This document shows, piece by piece, positions 44,126-52,673 of a stretch of 64,000 nucleotides of DNA. The notes under the pieces are model-generated. The model did no database searches and was not told the origin of the DNA. It was given only the letters and a program-made list of their open reading frames with translations. Position 1 is the stretch's first letter. Each line of letters opens with the position of its first letter. The position numbers and the translations under genes are program-made. Source of the stretch: an uncultured Atopobium sp. (lineage in GTDB: Bacteria > Actinomycetota > Coriobacteriia > Coriobacteriales > Atopobiaceae); NCBI GenBank assembly GCA_938028565.1, contig CALIZS010000046.1:46720-110719 (forward strand), given 5' to 3'.

Positions 44126-45022
44126 CTACCAGGGTTGCAAAACGCCCTCTGGATAGCGAACGCTCACAAACGTAAGGCCCTGAGCAGGTGCACAACTGCC
44201 AGCAGCAATTCTATTCTGAGCAGCTAGAACCTCGTCGATCCACTCAACAGGCCTGTGACCTCGGCCAATCTCAACCAGCGTGCCCACAATCGTGCGCACC
44301 ATGTTATGCAAGAAAGCGTTGCCCGTAATATCAACTGCAATGAACTTCTCGCCAGCCTCTTCAATTTCTTCAACGGTAAGGCACTCCACAAAACGATGCG
44401 TTGGCTTGCCCTCGGCAGAAATTGCCTTGCAGAAGCTCTTGAAATCGTGCTCTCCCACCAGCGCCTGCGCCGCCTTGTCCATAAGCTCTGCGTCCAAGTG
44501 GCCGTTGTACCACCACACGTGGTCCCAGCCAAGCACGGGACGAGCGCTACCTGCACAAATGCGATAGCGATACGAGCGAGCCTGGGCATCAAAGCGTGCC
44601 GAGAAACCCTGTGGGGCGCGGAAGAGTTGTCGGATAGAGATGTCATCGTCGGTCAGAGCGGTGAGCGAGCGAACGAGTTTCTCGCCAGACAGCGCCAGTT
44701 CAGCGCCGTACACAGGCAGGCTCACGTACTGGGCCTGGGCGTGCACGCCGGCGTCGGTTCTGCCCGCGCAGGTGAGCTCGACCTCTCTGCGCAAAACGGT
44801 CTGAAGCGCGCGGCGAAGGTCTCCTGCCACGGTGCGCTGGGTGGGCTGCTCGGCAAAGCCGCAGAATGCAGCACCGCGATAACCCAGCTGGATAACAAGC
44901 GTGGCTTCAGGCTCAGAAGGAGCTTCTGCGAGAGTCTCAGGAGCTGAAGGCTCAGCCGAAGCCTCCTCGCATGCATCAAAACTGCAATTTGATGCAATGT
45001 TTTGTGACGTTTCTGAGTTCAT
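44126..45022 (-). CDS. truA: tRNA pseudouridine(38-40) synthase
   Basis: 298 residues. The catalytic aspartate is in CAGRTDAGVHA; ARSYRYRI and GNAFLHNMVR are the other TruA motifs. Residues 1-40 are an acidic, Ala/Glu/Pro-rich extension absent from most TruA. GGGAG precedes the start. It lies downstream of ecfT, completing the rplQ-ecfA-ecfT-truA order common in Gram-positives. Confidence 0.93.
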   Translation of the reverse strand: MNSETSQNIASNCSFDACEEASAEPSAPETLAEAPSEPEATLVIQLGYRGAAFCGFAEQPTQRTVAGDLRRALQTVLRREVELTCAGRTDAGVHAQAQYVSLPVYGAELALSGEKLVRSLTALTDDDISIRQLFRAPQGFSARFDAQARSYRYRICAGSARPVLGWDHVWWYNGHLDAELMDKAAQALVGEHDFKSFCKAISAEGKPTHRFVECLTVEEIEEAGEKFIAVDITGNAFLHNMVRTIVGTLVEIGRGHRPVEWIDEVLAAQNRIAAGSCAPAQGLTFVSVRYPEGVLQPW

Positions 45023-45151
45023 GAAGCTCCCTGAAATGACTTGTGCCCACTAGAGTGATTGTATCGTAGGCTCAAAGTTGACGCACTCATTGTAGCTGCT
45101 GGACACAAGACAGCTACAGCACTGTAAGGCAGTACCTGCAATGCAAGATCA

Positions 45152-45928
45152 CTACAGCGTTGTAAGAGCAAGGCACACCGCAACCCACAGCAGCAACACT
45201 ACCCAGTCAATAAGCTGCATTTTTGCGGAGATACGCGTGCGTTTTGCTGCACCAAGACAGCGATCTGTCATTGTTTGCGCCATTTGATCTGCGCGCTGAA
45301 AGAGCGAGACGGTCAGCGGCACCAGAAGCGTAAACCACTTTTTTATTCGCTCAACAATACCGCCCGATTCAAAATTGAATCCACGCGCCCTCTGGGCTGC
45401 TCTAATTCTGTCGAGTTCTTCTAAGGTAAGCGGAATTGCCCGCAGAGCAATTGAGAGCACAATGCTCAAACCATCAACGTCAACACGAATAAGACGCAGA
45501 GGCAGCAACAGTACAGAAAAGCCATCAGCAAGCTGCGTAGGTGTAGTTGTTGACGCAACCGATAAAACCAGCGCCAAGGCAAGCAACACACGGGCAATAG
45601 CTACGGTGCTTCTGTAAAAACCCGCCACAGAAAGACCAACTGACCCAGAAAAAATGATATCGGGATGGCCAATAAACACCAGCGTATTGGCAACAAATGA
45701 TATAAGCAGAATGAACGCCGCAGGCTTTGCTACGCGCAAAAACTCTGGCAAGCTTACACGAGCACTCCAGAGAAGACTCACGCAAATCAAGGCGAACACC
45801 GCAAAGGCAAGTGGCTGCTGTACTGAGAAGAGAGCAGCAATACCCACAAAAGTGGCAACAATTTTTGTCTGCGCTGTCAATGAAGCAAGCGAGAAGCGCT
45901 TAAGCAGAGCACAGGGGCACTTAGACAT
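45152..45928 (-). CDS. ecfT: ECF transporter transmembrane component EcfT
   Basis: 258 residues with about five hydrophobic segments. It links the ATPases to substrate-binding S-components. The first coupling motif is present (RAAQRARGFNFE), but where the second usual ARG lies the sequence reads TDRCLGAAKRTR. The start at 45928 has GGAGG and overlaps the ecfA stop. A stretch CTACAGC..TGTAAG over the ecfT stop recurs at 45114, probably a small duplication. Confidence 0.87.
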   Translation of the reverse strand: MSKCPCALLKRFSLASLTAQTKIVATFVGIAALFSVQQPLAFAVFALICVSLLWSARVSLPEFLRVAKPAAFILLISFVANTLVFIGHPDIIFSGSVGLSVAGFYRSTVAIARVLLALALVLSVASTTTPTQLADGFSVLLLPLRLIRVDVDGLSIVLSIALRAIPLTLEELDRIRAAQRARGFNFESGGIVERIKKWFTLLVPLTVSLFQRADQMAQTMTDRCLGAAKRTRISAKMQLIDWVVLLLWVAVCLALTTL

Positions 45929-47633
45929 AGCAGGCCTCCAAAAGCTCATGCAATACGCTTACAAACAGCGGGCAATCAAGCTGCGCAGCTTCATAGACCT
46001 CTGGGGTTGTCTGTGCTTCTTGCACATTGACGTCTGCGACAACACGGCCCTTCTCGAGAAACACTACTCTGTCAGCAAAAGGAAGCCATTCGCTTACATC
46101 ATGGGTGATTGCAAGAACCGCTTTGCCTTCGTTTGCCAGCTCACGAGCAAGATGCAACACCTGCGAGCGCGCCTCGCCATCAAGTCCAGACGTTGCCTCA
46201 TCAAACACCACCGCGTACGTTGCGCAGGCCAGCGTTCCTGCAAGCGCCGCGCGACGAGCCTGGCCACCAGAAAGCGTCAGCGGAGACGCGTTCATGACCT
46301 GCTGGTCAAGCCCCACACGTGCTGCCGCATACGCGACAAGCGCCTCAACATCGTCTGGCGAGAAGCTCTTGTTATTTGGACCAAACGCGATATCTTCAGC
46401 AACACTTTGGGCAAAGAGTTGATCCTGGGGGCGCTGAAAACACATGCCGACATCTCCAGGGCGCACCAGTCGCGCATCGATTGTTGCGTGTCCCGTATCA
46501 GCCTCTATGAGACCAGCAGCTATGCGGGCACAGGTTGTTTTTCCAGAGCCAGAAGCGCCTACCAGAACAACAAGCTCTCCCCTAGAGGAAATAGTTACGT
46601 CATGCAGAACGGGCTTGTCAAACGCATGAGACACGCCACAAACCGCCAGCTCGTGCGCCTCTCCAAGCGCCTGGATTCCGTCATAGTTGTTTGCTCGCAC
46701 CACCTCAAGGACGCGCTGATACACAAGGGTATCCAAAGCATCAAACGCAAGGTTGTTCTGAACAAGAAACGCAACAAACTCTGATGCGTTAAAAGGCACA
46801 TCAAACTTATAACCAGCCTGTGCAGCTACATGCGCTGTTGCTGTGAGTGCATCATCAAAACCAGCGTTTGCGATTGCGTTTGCATCCAAGAGAAACTCTG
46901 TGGGAGTTCCTGACCAAACGAGCTGGCCTTTCTCCAAAACAAGTACCTGGTCAGCCCCGGGAAGAGACTCAAACGAATGAGAAATCTCAAGCACACCCAT
47001 TCCGTTTATAACAAGGGTATTTACCAGCTTAGAAAGGTGATTTCTGAATCGAGTATCAAGCTGAGCAAATGCCTCATCAAGCACCAGATAACGTGGATGC
47101 ACTGAAAGCGCTGCTGCAATAGAAACAAGCTGCTGTTGGCCTCCAGAAAGCGTATGGGTAGGCGCATCAATCAAATCGGCAATGCCACAAAGCTCCAATG
47201 TTTGAGTAACGCGAGAAACTATCTCTTCTTTTGGCAAACCAAGATTAGCAGGGCCAAAGGCAACTTCATCAAAGACAGTTGCACAAACAAGCTGCGCTGT
47301 TGGATCTTGACGAACCATTCCCACAACGGAAGAAATCTGAGTAGACGGCACTACAGCAACTGAATTACCGTCTACTAAAACCTCTCCGGATAGAGGAAAA
47401 AGTGATGCATTACAAAGATTTGCAAGCGTTGACTTGCCTGAACCATTGTGGCCAAGCACAACCGTTCTAGAGCCCGGCTTTAGGGTAAATGAAACGTTAT
47501 CAAGGGTTGGTGCCATTGGGTGCGGAGATTGGCTCTCAGTGGCTCCTATGGCATCTTCAGAAGCAGAGAAAGTCATGGATTGTGGTGTAGCTGACATACC
47601 GTATGCAAAAGATACGTTTTTGAACTCGATCAT
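45921..47633 (-). CDS. ecfA: Fused ECF transporter ATPase (EcfA1-EcfA2)
   Basis: 570 residues holding two full ABC ATPases. Domain 1: Walker A GHNGSGKST, signature LSGGQQQLV, Walker B LVLDEAFAQLD. Domain 2: GASGSGKTT, LSGGQARR, VVFDEATSGLD. The two are separate genes in most bacteria; here they are one chain. It energises vitamin uptake with EcfT and S-components encoded elsewhere. AAGGAGGG precedes the start. It follows rplQ after a terminator. Confidence 0.92.
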   Translation of the reverse strand: MIEFKNVSFAYGMSATPQSMTFSASEDAIGATESQSPHPMAPTLDNVSFTLKPGSRTVVLGHNGSGKSTLANLCNASLFPLSGEVLVDGNSVAVVPSTQISSVVGMVRQDPTAQLVCATVFDEVAFGPANLGLPKEEIVSRVTQTLELCGIADLIDAPTHTLSGGQQQLVSIAAALSVHPRYLVLDEAFAQLDTRFRNHLSKLVNTLVINGMGVLEISHSFESLPGADQVLVLEKGQLVWSGTPTEFLLDANAIANAGFDDALTATAHVAAQAGYKFDVPFNASEFVAFLVQNNLAFDALDTLVYQRVLEVVRANNYDGIQALGEAHELAVCGVSHAFDKPVLHDVTISSRGELVVLVGASGSGKTTCARIAAGLIEADTGHATIDARLVRPGDVGMCFQRPQDQLFAQSVAEDIAFGPNNKSFSPDDVEALVAYAAARVGLDQQVMNASPLTLSGGQARRAALAGTLACATYAVVFDEATSGLDGEARSQVLHLARELANEGKAVLAITHDVSEWLPFADRVVFLEKGRVVADVNVQEAQTTPEVYEAAQLDCPLFVSVLHELLEACYV

Positions 47634-47651
47634 GACAACCCTCCTTCATTT

Positions 47652-47688
47652 GAAAAAGAGGTCCCAGCAAAAAGCCAGGACCTCTTCA
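47652..47688 (-). terminator. Terminator after rplQ
   Basis: On the minus strand AAGAGGTCC pairs with GGACCTCTT, with an interior mismatch region and a loop of Ts, followed by TTTTC. It ends the ribosomal operon. Confidence 0.8.
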
Positions 47689-47706
47689 GATTCACTTTGA
47701 CAGAAG

Positions 47707-48192
47707 TTACTCTGCAGCCTCTTCGGTCTGCTCAGTCTCCTCTGCTGGAGCCTCGGTCTCCTCTTCCTTTACAGGAGCAGGAGCAACCTTGGTAGCCTTA
47801 GCCTTCTTGTTAGAAGCCTTTGGCTGAACTGGCTCGGTAACGAGCTCAAGGATAACAACCTCAGAAGCATCGCCCTTACGAGGACCAAGCTTCATGATGC
47901 GGGTGTAGCCGCCGTTGCGGTCAGCCCACATACCCTGAGCAGCCTTGTCAAATACCTCACGGACAAGCTCTGCGTTACCAACCTTGGCCATAGCAAGACG
48001 ACGAGCGTGAAGGTCGCCGCGCTTTGCCCAAGTGATGACCTTGTCGACCTCGCCGCGAACTGCCTTAGCGCGGACGTCAAGAGTCTTAATACGATCGTTA
48101 GTGAAAAGGGCTTGGATCAGGCTCTTCTTGATGGCCTTGGTGTGGCTAGCATCAGTACCAAGCTTCATGCCCCTCTTCTTATTGTGCCTCAT
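47707..48192 (-). CDS. rplQ: 50S ribosomal protein L17
   Basis: 161 residues. The conserved core (MRHNKKRGMKLG ... RLAMAKVGNAELVREVF) is followed by a C-terminal extension of about 40 residues rich in K, A, P and then E. Last gene of the ribosomal operon, after rpoA. Confidence 0.96.
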   Translation of the reverse strand: MRHNKKRGMKLGTDASHTKAIKKSLIQALFTNDRIKTLDVRAKAVRGEVDKVITWAKRGDLHARRLAMAKVGNAELVREVFDKAAQGMWADRNGGYTRIMKLGPRKGDASEVVILELVTEPVQPKASNKKAKATKVAPAPVKEEETEAPAEETEQTEEAAE

Positions 48193-48225
48193 AATTTACA
48201 TTCTCCTATGCGTGACAAGGCGCGA

Positions 48226-49167
48226 CTAAGCCTTAAGGGACAGGCCCATGCTCTCGAGCTTTTCCTTGACTTCTTCAATAGACTTAACACCAAAGTTTCT
48301 GATGTTGAGAAGATCGTTCTCAGAGAAATCAACGAGCTGACGGACAGAGTGAATTCCTGCACGCTTGAGGCAATTGTAAGAACGGACAGAAAGGTCCAAA
48401 TCCTCAACCTGCTTCTCAAGCTCGGAATCGTCCTCGACGTCTGCCTTAGCAAAAATCGAAGCCTCTTCCTGAGTCTCGTCAAAATCAGTAAGTCCCATGA
48501 ATGCGCTCATGTGCTGGTTAATGATGTTTGCAGCCTCAACGACAGCCTCGCGAGGGCTGATTGCACCATTGGTCTCAACCTCAAGCACCAGACGATCATA
48601 GTCGGTGTGACGGCCAACACGGCAAGGCTCAACAGCCTTAGCGCAGCGGCGAACTGGCGAGAAGATCGAGTCAACGTGAATGAATCCAATTGAATCGCTC
48701 TCACGCTCGTTATCCTCGCCGGAAACATAACCGCGACCATTACCAAGGCGAAGTCTCATGGAAAGATGAGCTCCCTCAGCAAGGGTGCAAATGTGCTGAG
48801 CTGGGTTAACCAGCTCGTAGCCCATAGGAACATCAAGATCAGCACCAGTGACTTTGCAAGGACCCTCAACAGAGATAGAAGCCTCAGCCTCATCAGAGTT
48901 GTTGGTGTTACGGAAAACTAGGCCCTTAACGTTCAGAACGATGTCAGTAACGTCCTCATAGACGCCTTCAACCGTAGTGAACTCATGCTGAACGCCATCA
49001 ATCTGGATGGCCTCAACCGCAGCTCCCTCAAGAGAGGAAAGCAGTACGCGGCGGAGGGAGTTGCCAAGCGTGTCACCATAGCCACGCTCAAGCGGCTCTA
49101 CGCTCACACGAGCGACGTTTGCGCCGATTTCATCTACCGACACGTTTGGTCGGATAAATTCGGACAT
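48226..49167 (-). CDS. rpoA: RNA polymerase alpha subunit
   Basis: 313 residues. The N-terminal assembly domain (GYGDTLGNSLRRVLLSS) and the C-terminal DNA-binding domain (SVRSYNCLKRAGIHSVRQLV) are joined by an acidic linker. I start at ATG 49167, behind TTGGAGG. Confidence 0.97.
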   Translation of the reverse strand: MSEFIRPNVSVDEIGANVARVSVEPLERGYGDTLGNSLRRVLLSSLEGAAVEAIQIDGVQHEFTTVEGVYEDVTDIVLNVKGLVFRNTNNSDEAEASISVEGPCKVTGADLDVPMGYELVNPAQHICTLAEGAHLSMRLRLGNGRGYVSGEDNERESDSIGFIHVDSIFSPVRRCAKAVEPCRVGRHTDYDRLVLEVETNGAISPREAVVEAANIINQHMSAFMGLTDFDETQEEASIFAKADVEDDSELEKQVEDLDLSVRSYNCLKRAGIHSVRQLVDFSENDLLNIRNFGVKSIEEVKEKLESMGLSLKA

Positions 49168-49191
49168 TGCTACCTCCAAAACGGGTCGGGC

Positions 49192-49785
49192 TTACTTGGA
49201 GTAGAGCTCGACGATCAGCTGTGCGTCAATCTCAAGGTCGATCTGATCGCGGGTTGGAAGCTGAAGAACAGTGCCCTGCAGCTTCTCAATGTCAACCTCA
49301 AGCCATGCAGGAACTGCCATGTGCTCGGAGGAAATGAGAGCTTCCTTGATTGGAAGAAGATCCTTTGCCTTGGAAGCAACAGCGATAACATCGCCGCTCT
49401 TTACGCGATAAGAAGGAATGTCAACACGCTGACCGTTAACGGTGATGTGACCGTGACGGACAGTCTGACGAGCCTCTTTGCGTGTACGAGCAAAGCCAAG
49501 GCGGAAGATGACGTTGTCAAGACGAGTCTCAAGGATGCTCATCAGGTTGTCACCAGTAATGCCTGGGTTCTTCTTAGCCATCTCATAGTAACCGTGGAAC
49601 TGGTTCTCAAGGACGCCGTAAATGAACTTAGCCTTCTGCTTCTCACGGAGCTGCATACCGTACTCGCTCTCCTGGCGGCGACGGCGACGTGGCTCACGGT
49701 TAGAAGTCTTATTGATCCCCATCACAACGGGATCGATGCCAAGCTGACGACATCTTTTAAGGACCGGGGTCCTATCAATTGCCAT
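49192..49785 (-). CDS. rpsD: 30S ribosomal protein S4
   Basis: 197 residues with the S4 RNA-binding domain (SRLDNVIFRLGFARTRKEAR, HITVNGQRVDIPSYRV). The N-terminus lacks the zinc cysteines found in some S4 (here LKRCRQLGIDP). In the classical gene order between rpsK and rpoA. Confidence 0.97.
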   Translation of the reverse strand: MAIDRTPVLKRCRQLGIDPVVMGINKTSNREPRRRRRQESEYGMQLREKQKAKFIYGVLENQFHGYYEMAKKNPGITGDNLMSILETRLDNVIFRLGFARTRKEARQTVRHGHITVNGQRVDIPSYRVKSGDVIAVASKAKDLLPIKEALISSEHMAVPAWLEVDIEKLQGTVLQLPTRDQIDLEIDAQLIVELYSK

Positions 49786-49802
49786 TTGCTTGTCCTTTCG
49801 TG

Positions 49803-50204
49803 CTAGTTGCGACGGCGCTTTTTAGGACGGCAGCCGTTGTGTGCAATAGGTGTCTTATCCTGAATACCCGAAACCTCAAGGCCTGCTGCCTGAAGGGAAC
49901 GGATTGCGGTCTCGCGACCAGAGCCTGGGCCCTTAACAAAAACAGCTACCTTGTGGAGACCGTGCTCCATTGCTGCCTTTGCTGCTGCCTCTGCTGCAAG
50001 CTGTGCAGCAAAAGGAGTGGACTTACGAGAGCCCTTGAAGCCGACGGTACCACCGGACTGCCAGGAAATTACATTACCCTGGGGATCGGAAATAGAGACA
50101 ATCGTGTTATTGAATGTGCTCTTGATGTGGGCCTGGCCCACTGCAATGTTTTTACGCTCGGAGCGGCGGACGCGTGTAGTGCGAGCGTTCTTTTTCTGTG
50201 CCAT
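49803..50204 (-). CDS. rpsK: 30S ribosomal protein S11
   Basis: 133 residues; signatures KSTFNNTIVSISD, GSRKSTPFAAQ and a C-terminal NGCRPKKRRR. It binds 16S rRNA in the platform of the small subunit. Confidence 0.97.
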   Translation of the reverse strand: MAQKKNARTTRVRRSERKNIAVGQAHIKSTFNNTIVSISDPQGNVISWQSGGTVGFKGSRKSTPFAAQLAAEAAAKAAMEHGLHKVAVFVKGPGSGRETAIRSLQAAGLEVSGIQDKTPIAHNGCRPKKRRRN

Positions 50205-50218
50205 TAGCTACTCCTCGC

Positions 50219-50587
50219 CTACTTCTTCTTGCCGCCCACCTGACGCTTCTTACCCTTACGAGTACGAGCGTTAGTGTGGGTACGCTGACCGTGGACAGGG
50301 AGGCCCTTGCGGTGACGGAGGCCGCGGTAGCAGCCAATCTCCATCAGGCGGGCAACATTCTGACGCACCTCGCGGCGAAGATCGCCCTCGGTGGTGTAAT
50401 GAGCGTCAATAAAGTCACGAATCTTAGTGACTTCTTCCTCTGTGAGGTCCTTGACGCGAGTATTTACATCGATACCAGTCTCGTTGCAAATCTTGGTTGC
50501 ACGAGTCTGACCAATGCCGTAAAGATAGGTGAGTCCGACCTCAACACGCTTATCGCGTGGCAGGTCGACGCCGTTAATACGGGCCAA
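50219..50587 (-). CDS. rpsM: 30S ribosomal protein S13
   Basis: 122 residues; MARINGVDLPRDKRVEVGL start, GLRHRKGLPVHGQRT and a basic tail. It lies in the 30S head and contacts 50S. Confidence 0.97.
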   Translation of the reverse strand: MARINGVDLPRDKRVEVGLTYLYGIGQTRATKICNETGIDVNTRVKDLTEEEVTKIRDFIDAHYTTEGDLRREVRQNVARLMEIGCYRGLRHRKGLPVHGQRTHTNARTRKGKKRQVGGKKK

Positions 50588-50602
50588 CTTGGTGCTCCTT
50601 CC

Positions 50603-50716
50603 TTAGCCCTGACGCTGCTTGTGGCGCGGGTTCTCGCAAATCACGTAAACCTTACCGTGGCGACGGATGACTTTGCACTTGTCGCACATCTTCTTTACCG
50701 AAGGACGTACCTTCAT
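50603..50716 (-). CDS. rpmJ: 50S ribosomal protein L36
   Basis: I read 37 residues from ATG 50716 (AAAGGAAG upstream) to TAA 50603-50605. The sequence MKVRPSVKKMCDKCKVIRRH with a later C and H forms the zinc-type L36 (C-x-x-C ... C ... H). It is in the usual place between infA and rpsM. Confidence 0.96.
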   Translation of the reverse strand: MKVRPSVKKMCDKCKVIRRHGKVYVICENPRHKQRQG

Positions 50717-50862
50717 GTGTCTTCCTTTCGGTTCTGCTGATACGAACTATATACTCGCCCAGCCGCTGGCGTGAAATACCGACTGTACTTACGTACATAT
50801 GCCCTTGCGACGTGCGCAAAGACACAAATAGCCTCATGCATAACACAAGGCTTTTGCACTAC

Positions 50863-51081
50863 TTACTTATAACGGTAAGTAATGCGACCCCTGGTAAGAT
50901 CGTAAGGAGAAATCTCCACTACAACCTTATCACCAGGGAGAATTCGAATGTAATTCATTCGAATCTTACCTGAGATGGTGCAAAGGATGGTCTTGCCGTT
51001 CTCTAACTCAACGTTAAACATAGCGTTTGGCAGGGGTTCTAGTACCTTGCCTTCAAGCTCAATCGCGTCTTGTTTAGCCAA
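50863..51081 (-). CDS. infA: Translation initiation factor IF-1
   Basis: 72 residues, an OB fold with MAKQDAIELEGKV, VELENG and a conserved GRITYRYK end. The 146-bp gap to rpmJ holds a TGTAC/GTACA dyad and TTGCG/CGCAA hairpin and might contain a promoter. Confidence 0.97.
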   Translation of the reverse strand: MAKQDAIELEGKVLEPLPNAMFNVELENGKTILCTISGKIRMNYIRILPGDKVVVEISPYDLTRGRITYRYK

Positions 51082-51194
51082 CTTTCATCCTCTCGACACA
51101 TCGACAGCGGTTATCAATAATACATAAAAATGTGCCACTCGTCTATCACTTATTTTTTCAACACAATTAGATAGCGAGAAGAACAATGTATGTG

Positions 51195-51983
51195 TTACTC
51201 AAGACCGCCTTGCATCTCGCACCATGGACCAACTTCATCTTCTGAAACGATAACGGGGCCATCGGCAGTAATAGCAACCGTGTTCTCATAATGTGCTGAT
51301 GGCAGGCCATCATCTGTAACAACGGTCCAACCATTTTCAAGAACGGTGCAATCGTAGGTACCCATAGCAATCATAGGCTCAATTGCAATTACCATTCCCT
51401 CACGAAGAACAATACCGTTACCGGCACGACCATAGTTTCTAACCTCTGGATCCTCGTGAAGATTGCGACCAATACCATGGCCAACAAAATCACGAATAAC
51501 GCCATAGCCATTATCCTCAGCAAGCTTCTGAACTGCATGTCCAACATCACCAAGGCGAGCACCAGGAACAGCAGCTGCAATACCTGCCTTAAGGCAATCG
51601 CGGGTAACCTCGCAAAGTGCCTGGGTTTTCTCGTCAACTGTTCCGCAATAGAACGTCCAAGCGTTATCTCCTGCCCAACCGTTAACGGTAGCACCCGTGT
51701 CAATGGTCAGAATATCGCCATCTTGCAATATGACGTTAGCTGATGGAATACCGTGAACAATCTGCTCGTTAATAGAAGAGCAAACAGATCCAGGGAATCC
51801 TCCATAGCCTTTAAAGGTAGGGGTTCCGCCGTGAAGTCTAATAAAAGCTTCAACAGCGCGATCAATCTCGAGCGTTGAAACACCAGGTCTAATCATGGAT
51901 CCAGCACGGCGAAGGGCTGCCTTAGAAAGGGCGCCCGACACCTTCATTGCCTCGATTTGTTCAGGTGTTTTTATCGTAATCAT
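51195..51983 (-). CDS. map: Methionine aminopeptidase, type I
   Basis: 262 residues. Removes the N-terminal methionine from new proteins. Metal ligands are visible: TIDTGA, GDNAWTF, GHGIGRNLHE, AIEPM and HYENTV. Its ATG overlaps the adk TGA in an ATGA, so translation is coupled. Confidence 0.95.
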   Translation of the reverse strand: MITIKTPEQIEAMKVSGALSKAALRRAGSMIRPGVSTLEIDRAVEAFIRLHGGTPTFKGYGGFPGSVCSSINEQIVHGIPSANVILQDGDILTIDTGATVNGWAGDNAWTFYCGTVDEKTQALCEVTRDCLKAGIAAAVPGARLGDVGHAVQKLAEDNGYGVIRDFVGHGIGRNLHEDPEVRNYGRAGNGIVLREGMVIAIEPMIAMGTYDCTVLENGWTVVTDDGLPSAHYENTVAITADGPVIVSEDEVGPWCEMQGGLE

Positions 51984-52606
51984 AGTGCGAGGAGTGTCTT
52001 TACGTCGGCGAATACCTCGTCAACAGGACGATCTCCGTTGACCTCCTTCAGAATTCCATGACCTTTGTAGTACTCGATCAAAGGAGAAGTCTGGTTCTCG
52101 TATACATCAAGACGCTTACGAATTGTCTCTGGCTTATCGTCATCACGCTGATACATCTCACCAGAGCAATTTGGGCAAGTCTCTGTACCAGCAGGTGCAG
52201 TATAACCACACTCTTTGCATGTACGGCGAGAAGAAAGACGCTCAACAATAACCTCTGGCTCAACAGCAACAAGCAGCGCTGCATCAAGCTTGAGGCCCAT
52301 ATTCTGAAGCTCAGAATCAAGGGTTACTGCCTGAGCGGTGTTGCGTGGGAAGCCATCAAGAATAAAACCAGCCTTTGCATCGTCTGCAGAAAGGCGCTCT
52401 TTTACCAGGTCAATTACAAGCTGATCTGGAACAAGCTGACCAGCATCCATATACTCTTTAGCCTTAACGCCAAGCTCAGACTGAGCTTTAACAGCAGCAC
52501 GAAGAAGGTCACCGGTTGAGATGTGAGCAAGTCCATACTCTGCAACGAGCTTCTGAGCCTGTGTACCCTTGCCAGCGCCAGGTGCGCCGAGAAGAACAAT
52601 GTTCAT
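51980..52606 (-). CDS. adk: Adenylate kinase
   Basis: 208 residues from ATG 52606 (AAGGAAGG upstream). P-loop GAPGAGKGTQ, FILDGFPRN, and a long LID with a zinc knuckle (CKECG ... CPNC). Makes ADP from AMP and ATP. A longer frame to 52624 is not supported. Confidence 0.96.
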   Translation of the reverse strand: MNIVLLGAPGAGKGTQAQKLVAEYGLAHISTGDLLRAAVKAQSELGVKAKEYMDAGQLVPDQLVIDLVKERLSADDAKAGFILDGFPRNTAQAVTLDSELQNMGLKLDAALLVAVEPEVIVERLSSRRTCKECGYTAPAGTETCPNCSGEMYQRDDDKPETIRKRLDVYENQTSPLIEYYKGHGILKEVNGDRPVDEVFADVKTLLAL

Positions 52607-52623
52607 GCTTCGCCTTCCTTTCA

Positions 52624-52657
52624 AATAATAAAAGGGGCCTGTTTCCAGGCCCCTTTA
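52624..52657 (-). terminator. Strong terminator between secY and adk
   Basis: On the minus strand AAAGGGGCCTG pairs perfectly with CAGGCCCCTTT (loop GAAA) and is followed by TTATTATT. It lies inside what is usually one operon. Confidence 0.92.
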
Positions 52658-52673
52658 TGCTACGTATTAAGAA

